Below are positions 34,413 to 44,814 of a DNA stretch of 64,000 nt, piece by piece. Position 1 is the first letter of the stretch; the number at the start of each line of letters is the position of its first letter. The stretch spans positions 17,089,009-17,153,008 of the forward strand of contig CM075938.1 of the NCBI GenBank assembly GCA_038030265.1, in the 5' to 3' direction. The position numbers and the translations under genes are program-made. The stretch is from Corythucha ciliata. Taxonomy: Eukaryota; Arthropoda; Insecta; Hemiptera; Tingidae. The notes beneath the pieces were generated by a model. It was not told the DNA's origin and did not search any database. It saw nothing but the letters and a program-made list of their open reading frames with translations.

Positions 34413-34492
34413 GGAAAAAGCCAGGCAGGACGAGTCAAACCTTCACCGTGAGTGAAGGTGTGAGGTGTGACTCGTCCTGCCTGGTTTTTTCC
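34413..34492. repeat. Strong hairpin upstream of hAT transposase
   Basis: GCCAGGCAGGACGAGTCA (about 34419-34437) is the exact complement of TGACTCGTCCTGCCTGG (34468-34484), with AAAAA/TTTTTT extending the stem. A small nested hairpin CCTTCACCGTGAGTGAAGG sits in the loop. It lies between Y and the transposase start. The role is unknown: a transposon end, a regulatory hairpin or a small MITE are all possible. Confidence 0.6.
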
Positions 34493-34893
34493 GTAAAAAG
34501 ACTTCCTCTCCTGTCTTCACTCATAGTCTTTATTGGCTATTGGTTGTGAAAAGTTTACTGAATTCCTGCGCAGTGCTGCCCGCAGGCAGCCACGCAGCTG
34601 TGAGGAACAGTTCCTCTTTATTTTTTCAGTTTATTTAATCACTTAATCAGTTCTATCTTGTGCAATGCAATGTTCACCGCGTCTCGTTCACTCTCTTGGT
34701 TAAAAGTAGAATCACTCTCCGCTTTCTTCCGTTAATAGAATCTGGAGTGTTTCTTGTTTGCTCCCAGACTTTTATACGGAGTAGTAAGTAGAGTACTAAT
34801 GTAAAAACTAAAATAAGCGTTTCGTAGTAAGTCAAATAATTAGTGCTAACAAGTTCACGTTCATTTTAGATACTGCTTATATGGTGGGCGAAA

Positions 34894-36770
34894 ATGGAGT
34901 CCGATCCAGATCCAACAAATACGCCTCCCAAAAAACCGAAGATGTCAAAGCGACCCCAAAAGTACAAAAAGGAATGGGAAACGCTCTACAGTTGGGCTAA
35001 AAAGGACGCTTCCAGCGACTTGAATGCGAGGTGTTCTTCGTGTGGATGCACTTTTTCGGTCGAACACAGTGGCGTTGCTGCTCTGAAGCAACACAGCATC
35101 TCGAAGAGGCACAAGGAAAAGTCTCAGGTAATGCCAAGTAGTTCCATGGACCGTTTTGTGATACCTTCAACTCCGAAAATACCTGATGTTGAGTCCGGTA
35201 AAGTGACTGCGGCAGAGTTGGCCATTGTATACCACGCTATCAAGCACAATTTGTCGTATAACAGCACCGACTGCGGTTCTAAGTTAGACAAAATTATATT
35301 CGCTGATTCCAAAGTTGCACAGAAAATGCACTTAGGGCGCACCAAAATGACAGCCATAGTTTCAGACGTGTTAGGACCCTTGACTCTGCGATCCGTGATT
35401 GAGGAAATTAAATCTAAGAGTATTTATTTTTGTTTGCAAATAGACGCTTCCAACAGAAAACTGTTCCCGTTGGTTGTTCAGTATTTTACAGTCGATGGAG
35501 GAATCGAAGACAAGCTCATCGATTTCTACGAGAATAGCGTTGAGTCCGATGGTGAAGCCGTTCTCGCTTCTTTGAAAGCCAATGGCCTCCCCCTCGAAAA
35601 AGTTTCAGGACTCAGTGCAGACAATACCAACGCGAACTTCGGTATCCACCATTCACTGTATACCAATCTTCGAAAAGTCGCACATAGTTCATAACATGGT
35701 AAAGTTTGCCATGCAGTTTCTCAAACATGACATCGAAAATATCATCTTGAAAATATACAATCACTTCTCTGTGTCTGCTGTTCGGCGGGATCAGCTAAAG
35801 TCTTTCGTCGAATCTGCTCAGGGCGAATGGTACGAACTGAAGCGACACGTCGGCACGAGATGGCTATCCCTAATGCCATGCGTAGACAGAACACTACAAA
35901 ATTGGGCTGCTTTAAGAGAATATTTCACGAATTTAGGAGACCAATGCCCCGCGAAAATTCGTGAACTTTTGCTCTTCGACACTGAAAATGATTGTGATGA
36001 AGTTGAAGTATATCTGCTATTTGCAAGCCACATTTTAAACGTCTTCAACCTGACAATACGCAGCTTGGAACGGAATGACATCACGATTTTAGACATACAT
36101 ACCATTATGGGAAAGCTCCACCATGACTTGACAGAACGTCGAAAGGACCAATTTTTTGGAGCCGAAGTTCGAAAAAGAATTTCTGCCATGAGAAATTCCG
36201 GCGACGGAGCTACAGCCGACGAAATAATCGAAAACTTCGGGAAATTCTTCGATCAATCGATCGTTTATTTCAAAAAATGGTACGACCTTTCACCGGAAAA
36301 TTATGTTCACGTACTTACCTCGTTAAACTTAAAAAATACCGTCTCCTTCGAAGAAAACTCCAAGCAAAAGCTCCAGACGAACGAAGATGAGTTGTATTCA
36401 GAAACAAAAAACTTTGATGAGCTTTTCAAACAGCTCTCGTCACGAGCTGTCAGTCCGAATGGGAGAAAATGTCAATTCCAGTGAAATGGCAAACCATCCT
36501 CAAGTCAGGACGCTTTCCTGAAATGGAGAAAGTTATAAGCTTCTGTTTGTCTCTCCCAGCCACTTCAGCATTTACCGAGAGAATTTTCTCTGTGATGAAT
36601 GCGAAGTAGCGTGAAGATAGAAACAGATCGTCCATTTCCTTAATAAAAAATGAGTTGATGGTCTATTTTAACGTGAAGGTGACATGCGACGAGTCATTCA
36701 CATTCTTCCGAAGTAACTCTCAGCTGCTGAGAGAGGCAAGAAGCACGTCGAAGTACAGTTTCAAATAAAA
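34894..36770 (+). pseudogene. hAT transposase with BED zinc finger, broken
   Basis: From ATG 34894 the frame gives a lysine-rich start and a BED-type finger (CSSCGCTF...HSISKRH, residues ~46-75). The central part follows (IDASNRKLFPLVVQYF, LSADNTNANFG). Around 35640-35690 a frameshift and small deletion occur, and the frame at 35582-36484 continues with HIVHNMVKFAMQF, VGTRWLSLMPCVDRTL and the insertion-domain region. A second shift near 36478 leads to the C-terminal hAT dimerisation motif LPATSAFTERIFSVMN. This is followed by an in-frame TAG at 36607 and a tail to the TAA near 36766. It would cut and paste the surrounding element; as read it is inactive. Confidence 0.88.
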
Positions 36771-36931
36771 TAAAAATAATGTGTTTTCTTCTTAATTTTA
36801 ATTTTTAATAAAAGCGCTAAAGTTCAATATGTTTAATTCAACTTTCATTGCCACAGCAGATTCAAAATCACATTACCTCATGATCTGGATATAGGTATTA
36901 CACATTTAATATTATCAGGTATTGGCGTATT

Positions 36932-37664
36932 AGTGCATTTCATTCAAAAAATGCACTATTGGTCTCGCCCTGATGGTCGCACATATGGGTTGTGATACTT
37001 TTTTTCACGTTTCAGAACCCCTAGAACACGAATCCGAGGTCGGTTCGATTTGCTATATATATATATGGCCCTTTTTTGTTAGCACGATCACGGTCGCAAT
37101 TTTTGACTTAGGGCAACCAAATTTGGTCTAAAAATCAATAGCGTGAATATCTCGGACGAGTTCGTGATCCAGATGAATCGGTCCACGGGAACGGTGTAAA
37201 AGAGGGGTTTGAATTAGTTGAAAATTCGCTACCGCACGGCTGTTGCTGCAATTGCCCCCAAAATTGACTCGAGTAATGAAAAATGAACGCGCTTTCGTAT
37301 GAGACCCTAGTGAACCGAATCCGTTGATATGGCAGGGGAGTTCTCGGCGGAGGGGAGCTATTAAATTAACGCTATGCCTTACTGGACCACCCAATTACCA
37401 AAAAATTCCATTGACATTGTATTTTGAGCCGTCTCTTTTATTTTATTTGCCTACAGCCTAATAAATCTTGAGTAAAAAATTCCGAGGTGGGCCAAAAAGG
37501 GAGGAACAAAAAAAAAAATTTAAAAAAAAATTGTTTCGGATTCGAACCCAGGCACTCCGCAATGGTGAAATTGTGACATACCATTTAACCTAATGTAACT
37601 GATCTGAAAATTAACGTAATCTGAAAAAAGTTTTGTTCCGACAGCAGCCTGTCGGGAGAAGTGC
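36932..37664 (+). mobile_element. Element Y-like, third head with divergent body
   Basis: It begins AGTGCATTTCATTC and AATGCACTATTGGTCTCG like the other Y copies, with an (AT)n run and GTTAGCACGATCACGG. The body then diverges and has only one distant unit-like part (AAAAATCAATAGCGTGAATA). Near the right end, CCGACAGCAGCCTGTCGG forms a perfect 6-bp stem before a further AGTGCATTTCATTC at about 37660. It lies in the hAT element downstream of the transposase. Confidence 0.5.
37530..37600 (-). repeat. tRNA-like SINE remnant (B box)
   Basis: On the minus strand GGTTAAATGGTATGTC (A-box-like) is followed about 35 bases later by TGGGTTCGAATCC (37538-37550), a near-perfect pol III B box, and then A/T-rich sequence. 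No complete cloverleaf can be drawn. It is probably an old tRNA-derived SINE fragment. Confidence 0.35.
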
Positions 37665-38001
37665 ATTTCATTCATGCGACAATCGAGTCAAACCTCATAA
37701 GTTAGAACGATATCAATCAATTATGAATGAACTTTAGGCCGGAATAAAGATTTTAATTGCAATTAACTCCTCTAACAAGAGTCCGCCTTCCCATATCGTA
37801 TAGGCAACCAAACCGACTCTGTTTCATTTTTCATTTTCATCATTTTATTCGCCCTCAGTGGGTGCCAAAAAAGGTGCCTGCGGTAAAAAGAAACACGATT
37901 TTATGATTTTGACTTTCTATACCACGGCCTAAATGTCATTCATAATTGATTGATATCGTTCTAACTTATGAGGTTTGACTCGATTGTCGCATGAATGAAA
38001 T
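37665..38001. mobile_element. 337-bp MITE with ~70-bp TIRs
   Basis: ATTTCATTCATGCGACAATC at the left is matched by the complement of the right end. The inversion continues for about 70 bases (GAGTCAAACCTCATAAGTTA, GAACGATATCAATCAATTAT) with very few mismatches. The loop contains no frame. It is nested in the right part of the hAT element, next to the third Y head. Confidence 0.85.
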
Positions 38002-38234
38002 TTTTTTTCTAGGAAATACTTTATTTTTAACGAGTTTTCGACTAAAGTACTTTTTTCTCACCGAAGAAAGTTGGCAACCCTAGATCTAACGTCACTGTAG
38101 GACTTCCTGAAGATTAAAATTAGACTTTGAAATCGAATGTTGGTGCAGAAATGGAGCCAAAATGTATGTGCGGAGATTAGGCGAGGCTGACTAGGGAAGG
38201 GGTTGAGGAAACCCGCCCGAACCCCCCCCCCCTT

Positions 38235-39075
38235 AAAAGAAGTGAATTCTGCCAATTCCGGGGTTTTAAATGGCCAAGTTCTATAAATTTTGTTTTTGAA
38301 GGACCCACGGAATTGTATTTTCCGAAGCCAAAATCACGGTTTGACTGATTGGTTGAGCCAAACCCTCGAAATTGCTACTTGAAAGAACCAAACCCACAGA
38401 ATTGATTGAATGAATGGGCCGGACCCCAAAAATTACTATTTCAACGAGCCAAATCCAAGGCATTCGGTTCTTGAAGGATAGCTGATCTGAGTATCAAAAC
38501 TGGATATTTTGGCCTTCAGAAATCGATCATGGAACATAAAATATGACTTTTACGTCAGAATCTGACGTAATGGCTGAAATGGACATTTTAGCCACACTCA
38601 GCTACGAACCCGTAAATTACAGGTTCCAGAACCGGCTGCGTTCTGCATTCGTTGAAGGACTAATAACCCGCGTCAAGCTCAAATCTAAATGCTTCGAAAT
38701 AATGATCGAAAACTTTCAAAATATAACGCAACGCAGACGCCATCTCAATAATTTTTGCAAAAATGGTCAAAATTTATACTTTAGCGATACGGTATATTTG
38801 GGGGTTTCTCGGCACGAGGATTCCGAAAATGTTCAAAAGCAAATTCATGGATTTGACTGATTCAAAGACTGAAATTTCGTCATTTCTGCTTTTACAGCCC
38901 CCTAGCTTTGTGAATTATCGCTCTTTCAAAACTGAATTTTCCGGATTTGTCTCGTTCAAAGTTCTAACCAGCATCTGAAATTTGAAGATTTTCGCTCTAT
39001 CAAAATCGAATTTCGTGGAACCTTCAGTTCTTTCTAAAATAAGTTTCGCAGGTTTGGCTGATTCTTTTGGCGGAG
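38235..39075 (+). repeat. Degenerate ~35-base repeat field
   Basis: Units such as GAGCCAAACCCTCGAAATTG (about 38353), GAACCAAACCCACAGAATTG and GAGCCAAATCCAAGGCATT are spaced 35-45 bases apart up to about 38480. After a gap, looser inverted-looking units (TGGCTCATTT, ATTTCGTGGAACC) continue to about 39075. It is the same family as 19.7-22.5 kb. The frame at 38543-38860 is not supported as a gene. Confidence 0.5.
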
Positions 39076-39100
39076 AGGGGGGGGGGGCTACTTATAAAAA

Positions 39101-39797
39101 CGGAGCCGTGTCGGCACGGTGTACGGGGACTTGACCTACGAACCGTCGAATCGGAAAACTAATTCTTGAATTTCGTTTTTCCACAAGGTGAATTTTGGCT
39201 CATTTATCCCAAATGTACCGGCTTTTTGTTAATTCTTTCGTAAAGGTCGGTGGCAATAGGCTAGAGTAGTGGACTAGGGATGGAATCGGGGCCAGACGTT
39301 TGCGGCCCGAGTTTTTACGCTTGCATAAATCTGCACTCCAATGCAATGGCTAAAAAACCCGCATTCCACCAATCACATGTACTTCGAGAGCGAGGAAAAA
39401 ACACCAAATATGTGAGGGAGAATTTTTCACAAAAGCACGCCTTTGCCTTGAACAAACGCTCGCTGTGTGGCTGTTAAACTTTTTCGGTCACACCAACGGA
39501 GCCGTGTCGGCACGGTGTACGGGGACTTGACCTACGAACCGTCGAATCGGAAAACTAATTCTTGAATTTAGTTTTTCCACAAGGTGAATTTTGGCTCATT
39601 TATCCCAAATGTACCTTACGCTTGCCATAATCTGCACTCCAATGCAATGGCTAAAAAACCCGCATTCCACCAATCACATGTACTTCGAGAGCGAGGAAAA
39701 AACACCAATATGTGAGGGAGAATTTTCACAAAAGCACGCCTTTGCCTTGAACAAACGCTCGCTGTGTGGCTGTTAAACTTTTTCGGTTCACACACTC
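39101..39797 (+). repeat. Direct tandem duplication (396 and ~301 bp)
   Basis: CGGAGCCGTGTCGGCACGGT starts at 39101 and again at 39497. The two copies are almost identical, including CGTCGAATCGGAAAACTAAT, CCAATCACATGTACTTCGAG and CGCTCGCTGTGTGGCTG. The second lacks about 95 bases (corresponding to about 39218-39312). The near identity suggests a recent event. Both contain a short frame that differs by a frameshift, so coding is unlikely. Confidence 0.9.
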
Positions 39798-39974
39798 TGG
39801 TGGACATTTCTCCCACAAGTCGACAACCTTTTAGCGCTACAGGGGGGGGGGGGGGTTGGACTAGACCCACGGCTCCAAGGGTAGCACAATAAGCTACCTG
39901 TAGGCTTCCTTGCTAAGGGGAAATTGTCCCCGCTCTCCAGATGAGATTGACCAGACGTAGACTTGAGCTGAAAA

Positions 39975-40570
39975 GAGGTAATCTCTCCATGTTTAAAGAG
40001 TCTTTATTTCTTAATTTGTGACCGTGGTTTCGGTCGACTATACCATCTTCAGATAATGTTAGATTGATATAATGAATAAATCTGTCGCCGGCATTTTAAT
40101 TAGTAAATTAATTAAACTGATATTATCCGGACGACGATGGAAGGGCATAGCCCAACACGATTCGAGTTTCGAGAAAAACGATTCGAGTCTCGATTACCTC
40201 TGGTAATCCAGAGGTTGCGGGTTCAAATCCCGCCGGAGAGCCATTTTTTCTCGAAACTCGAATCGTGTTGGGCTATGCCCTTCCATCGTCGTCCGGATAA
40301 TATCAGTTTAATTAATTTACTAATCTTCAGATAAGGTTTAGGGCGTAAAAACCACTCTCGCCACATGACTTTTACTAAAACGAGCCGTGATCACAGGCTA
40401 CACATGAGCCTGTCGGATTAGCCTGTGATCACTGCTCGTTTTACTGAAAGTCGTGTGAAGAGGGTGGTTCTTACGCCCTAAACTTTGTCTGAAGATGGTC
40501 TAGCTCTAGTGGACCGAAACGATGGTCACGAATTAATAAAGACACTTCAAACGTGAAGAGATTAGCCTTT
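39975..40570. mobile_element. Foldback element with a SINE in its left arm
   Basis: The left arm (TTTATTTCTTAATTTGTGAC, GTTTCGGTC, CATCTTCAGATAA, GGGCGTAA, GATCACAGGCT) is the inverted copy of the right arm (AGCCTGTGATCACT, TTACGCCCTAAAC, GAAGATGG, ACCGAAACGATGG, AATTAATAAAG). The centre is near 40405. The left arm alone holds a SINE bounded by ATCTTCAGATAA. It is non-coding. Confidence 0.8.
40057..40322. mobile_element. Palindromic SINE, copy 2, 12-bp target duplication
   Basis: The insert is bounded by the perfect repeat ATCTTCAGATAA (40045-40056 and 40323-40334). After a leader (TTGATATAATGAATA, CTGTCGCCGG) comes the SINE body in reverse complement (about 40100-40178), then half a tRNA (CTGGTAATCCAGAGG, GCGGGTTCAAATCCCGC), then the body forward (40244-40322). 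The two body copies pair over about 79 bases with almost no mismatch. The tRNA part lacks the D arm. The RNA would be a hairpin with the tRNA remnant as its loop. Confidence 0.85.
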
Positions 40571-40599
40571 TTCACCAAAAAACTTGAGTCATCCAAACT

Positions 40600-41670
40600 G
40601 CACTATCTCACCTCGCATCAATACAATGAGACGATCAATGAGATTGAAAAATGCTCGTCTCCAGGAAATTCCGCACTCGCGTATGATCTTGCTTTCTTAC
40701 ATAAGTCGTCGAAAAAGCGAGAATTTTCAATAGTGATGAGCAAAAATGGTCTTGGTCTTCTCGCGAGACTCTTGCAGCAAGACCAAGACCAAGACTCTCT
40801 AACGGCTGCAAGACCAAGACTTGAAATGCAAGACCAAGACTTTCTACAAGACCTTACTAACGAGTCTTGCGCAAGACCAAGACTGTGTTGCAAGAGTCTT
40901 GCGAGTCTTGCAAAAAGAAGTTATGCTTTTAAAAACCGAATTTTGTGGGTTTTGCTCTTCCAAGAACACATTTTGCTGATTTGGCTCCTTTAAAACCTAG
41001 TTTTGGTGATTTTCGCATCATCAAAAACACATTTCCGTGCCTTTAGCTCTTTATTTGTTCGTTAAAACCCAATTTCTTGGATTTGGCACCTTAAAACCAA
41101 TTTCGGGGATTTACGCTTTATTAAAATCAGCTGTTCCTTACCAGATGGACAGGTTTGGTTCGTTCAAAAAAGTAATTCAGATCATTTGAAACCCAAATTT
41201 CGTTATTTTGGCCTTCTCAAACCACACATGGTTGCAGAAGGGTGGGGCAAGTTACATTTTTTTCAGTATACGGCGAGATATGAAGGAAAAATACGAATAA
41301 CATCCAAAAATATCGGAGGTGGGGATAAATGAATAAAACTAAAAAAAAAATTTTTTTTTCATTTCATAAGTCCCGAACTAGGTTGTTTTTGAGTTGTTTT
41401 TTCGATATGCAATGCAATTTTTTTCTTCAAAAAGAACAACAAAAACAAAAAACCAAAGACAGACCACTCGAAGTAAATACGAACAAAATTAAATCAACAA
41501 AGCAAGACCAAGACCTTCGAGTCTTGGTCTTGCTTTGCTCATTACTAATTTTCAAGATAAAAGTTGATGTGGGTTTTACAGTTATTTCAGGGGTGAAACA
41601 TGAAAAAAGATCGTACGCACGTGCAGAATCTCCTGGAGATTTAAATGAGGCCTTGATATCCAGGATTGGT
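40600..41670. repeat. Inverted repeat with GACCAAGAC minisatellite
   Basis: The left arm (40655-40765: TCTCCAGGAAATTCCGCA, CGTATGATCTTG, TAGTGATGAGCAAA) matches the complement of 41500-41640. Inside the left half, GACCAAGAC or its complement GTCTTGGTC/GAGTCTTGC recurs about ten times between 40765 and 40915, and again at 41500-41535. The centre, 40920-41230, holds loosely periodic GGCTC/GATTTGGC units of the degenerate ~35-base family. The frames in it are shadows of the repeat. Confidence 0.6.
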
Positions 41671-42685
41671 GCAAAAATACGGAATAATTTTACGGAGCCT
41701 ACAATTTTCCGATTTTCGTGGTGATAATTTACGTAATGCCGAGTAGGCGACGTATGCTTGGAGGGGGTCCAGAAAACACATGTACAAGTCTCCCTTAACC
41801 GCGTACAGTTGAACAATTAACAGTGAATTTTGCGTCCTGTTCCTCCACAAAAACTGACAGCACAAACGACAGACCAAAGCAGTGACGATACGAACGATCC
41901 ATGCGCTTGGGGATTGAGCGCTGGTTGTCGTATGCTCTGAGAAAACCCCTTGATTGTGAGTTTGAGGCTTCAACAGACAAAAAAGCAAGAACGTAGCGGG
42001 AGCCCCCCCCCCCACCGCCAATCATACCCCTACAAAGTAAGGACATGCATGCGAAATTTAATGTCCCCTCCCAAAAATGTTTTTTGGATCCGTGACTGGG
42101 TAAACTGGCAAATTTCTCGTACCTTAGTTTCTAGGATTAAAAAAACTGGGGAAATTCGCGTCTATTAACCCCACGAAACAGGTAATTTCATTTTTACGAC
42201 GCCTGTTCGACCGAGAGATTACACTTGCCTCTTTAGTCTTCCTAAAATCTGGAAAATTTTCCTGGTCCTGGAACTGGAACTGGAAATTGTCCTGGAACTG
42301 GTCTTTTAATGATTTTTTTATGGCGAAAATGAGCATTTGCGAGCTTGTGCCCTACCAAACTGGGCATTTTAACAACGCCCTTCCTATCGCGAAACTCCAT
42401 CACTCATCTCTTTCATCATTCTATCAAACTCGTTTGACTACTAAAATGGAGGAAAAAAGCGAAGTAACAAATAAAACGAGGCGAGTATAAAATGTGCATT
42501 GTTGTAGAATTACCCAAGAAAATTTAATATATAATATTCATAATGGTATAGTAAGTGAAGGTAGGACAGAAAGAGGACGAGTTGACGTGAGGTAATGACC
42601 GACAAACGTGGGGGGGGGGTGCAACATATTTCAAATGTCTATGTCGGACACTCGCTTTTGGCTGTTTCATTTTTTTTCTAACTTT
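41671..42685. other. Unassigned non-coding stretch
   Basis: No gene is supported. A CTGGAACTGG repeat occurs at 42262-42302. C and G runs lie at 42003-42012 and 42609-42617. The minus-strand frame at 41641-42021 shows no domain. Confidence 0.45.
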
Positions 42686-42689
42686 TATT

Positions 42690-42802
42690 TCGGGCCGAAG
42701 TCGGGCCGGGCCGAGTCGAGCTTCAGCTCTCAGCCCGGCCCGGCCCGACCCGAAGCCCGGCCCGAGCCAGGAACCCTCGGCCCGGCCCGAGCCCGAGGCC
42801 AT
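42690..42802. repeat. GC-rich CCCGGCCCGA minisatellite
   Basis: In strongly AT-rich surroundings, this patch consists of GGGCCGGGCCGAG followed by many CCCGGCCCGA variants on the same strand, so that the two halves can also pair. It ends about ten bases before the Foldback element's left end. Similar GC-rich minisatellites are known in arthropod repeats. The reading frame across it is not a gene. Confidence 0.7.
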
Positions 42803-42928
42803 CCCTACAGTGATGCACGTGAACCTGGCGGCACACATGTCACCAAACACGACGAAAATGGCGCCATTCGTTTGTTTACTGTTTGTTTACGTTTGTTTAC
42901 GTTTGTTTAGCCAAAATTTTTAGCCAAA

Positions 42929-43715
42929 ACGGCACACATGACCCCAATCGTTTGTTTCGCTACATATTCAGACACAACTTCGTTTGTTTACGTTTGTTTA
43001 GCCCAAATTTTCGTTTGTTTAGCCCTGCAACATACAATTTTTGAAAAACAAAATGTGTGCCGCCAACTTCACGCAACGGCACACATGGCCCCAATCGTTT
43101 GTTTCGCTACATATTCGGACGGAACTTCGTTTGTTTACGTTTGTTTGGCCCAAATTTTTGTTTGTTTAGCCCAGCAAAACATGTATTTATAAGAAAATAC
43201 ATCATGTGTGCCGCCAACTTCACGCAACGGCACACATGAACCCAATCGTTTGTTTCGCTACATATTCCAACAGAACTTCGTTTGTTTACGTTTGTTTAGC
43301 CCAAATTTACGTTTGTTTAGCCCAGCAAAACATGTATTTATGAGAAAATACATCATGTGTGCCGCCAACTTCACGCAACGGCACACATGAACCCAATCGT
43401 TTGTTTCGCTACAAATTCGAACAGAACTTCGTTTGATTACGTTTGTTTAGCCCAAATTTACGTTTGTTTAGTCCAAATTTTCGTTTGTTTAGCCCAGCAA
43501 AACATGTATTTATAAGAAAATACATCATGTGTGCCGCCAACTTCACGCAACGGCACACGTGACCCCAATCGTTTGTTTCGCTACATATTCGGACAGAACT
43601 TCGTTTTTTTACGTTTGTTTAGCCCAAATTTTCGTTTGTTTAGCCCAGCAACACATGTATTTATAAGAAAATACATCATGTGTGCCGCCAACTTCACGCA
43701 ACGGCACACATGACC
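42929..43715 (+). repeat. 151-bp tandem array, left arm
   Basis: Five units are marked by GCCGCCAACTTCACGCAACG, with starts near 43057, 43208, 43359, 43531 and 43682. Spacing is 151 bases except one of 172, where an extra CGTTTGTTTAGCC subunit is inserted. Each unit contains CAATCGTTTGTTTCGCTACA and several CGTTTGTTTAGCCC words. Open frames such as 43208-43390 follow the period and are not genes. Confidence 0.88.
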
Positions 43716-44814
43716 TCAAACAACAACAAGAATTCCCATCTCCCGTCTCCTTGCAACTAATAGTTCATTAGTATATCGCGCATTAGTACTTAGCTCCTGG
43801 AATGTAATGTCGGTATGCAGGCAAGTCAGGCAATGTTTGAGAGACTGGGACGGAGGAGCAACAGCATGGTTGTTGTCACTCCCAAGACGCAATTTGCAAA
43901 GAGTGGTGGCAATGCTTACGGGCTACTGTCCGTCGGCATCAATATGTGATGATTGTGTTCATCAGCAAACCTGACGTGTAGGTAATTTGGACACGGGGAA
44001 CCCCATCGGAGCATGTTTTGAGCACTCAGGATGAGTTAAAAACTGGAAAACGTTTTAACAACAAATTGTTTCCTGGAGAGACCAAAAATACACAATTTTA
44101 CTTGGTCGTCAAGCTCCTCTAGGAACGGCGACCGTGTCAACATCATGGTGTTATTTTTTTATTTATTAATTTCGAAGTTTACACTACTTGAGTATGATTT
44201 TAAAGGGAGAAAAACACAGAAATAATCATGTGTGTCGTTGCGCAAAGTTGGCTGGCCTCATTTTCTTTTTCGAAAAAATGAATAATACAATGCCGAACAG
44301 ACATTAGGGCGAAACAGCCAAACAATGTAAATATAAAAATAAATTAGTAAGAATAATGAACGAATCTTCGTGAATCACACGAGTTATTATAATCAGTAGA
44401 CGAATAGAACAACGACAGTTCAACCATAATCGTTCAGACTTCCCCAAAACGAAAATACCAGTTAAAAAAACTTTTTGGTTCTTAAGTGCCTCTACAAAAA
44501 GTTGGAGGGATAATAATTTTGACGATAAAAAAATTTATATTGCAAAGCTAAACAAACGAAAATTTTGACCAAACAAACGTATAAAAACGTATAAACGTAT
44601 AAAAACGTATAAAAAGAGGGTGCCCCTAAACAAACGATTACATTCGTATGTGACGCTGCGTGAATTTCACGACGCAAATTTGTTTTTAAAACTTTTTATA
44701 CCGCAAGGTAAAAGAATTTTGCTAAACTTCTCATACTACAAGCAAAAGAATTTTGGCTAAACAAACGAGAAAAACCATTCCATGTCTGAATATGTGGCGA
44801 AACAAACGATTGTA

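Larger units (their letters stand above)
32843..38082 (+). mobile_element. hAT transposon, 5.24 kb, with 8-bp target duplication
   Basis: The ends TAGGGTTGCCAAC and GTTGGCAACCCTA are exact inverted copies over 13 bases and of the type common in insect hAT elements. GATCTAAC stands on both sides (32835-32842 and 38083-38090), the 8-base duplication typical of hAT. Several GTACTTT words lie just inside both ends, as expected for subterminal transposase-binding sites. Inside are a broken hAT transposase gene, two Y elements and a MITE. Agreement of ends, duplication and gene makes this call strong. The element has been enlarged by later insertions. Confidence 0.92.
32655..38215. mobile_element. 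Inverted-repeat element split by hAT insertion
   Basis: The left arm 32655-32780 (CCTCGCCTAA, TTCATTTCTGCAC, CATTCGATTTCAAAGT, CTTCAGGAAGT) is the inverted copy of 38091-38215. The interval is about 5.6 kb, because the 5.24-kb hAT transposon sits in the loop or inner part. Without it the element would be a hairpin of a few hundred bases. About 70 bases in the left arm (about 32765-32834) have no partner. It is non-coding. Confidence 0.75.

Noticed and set aside
43057..43713. Series of 60-codon frames with the same protein start
   Set aside because: They follow the 151-bp repeat period and appear on the opposite strand of the other arm. They are the repeat read as protein.
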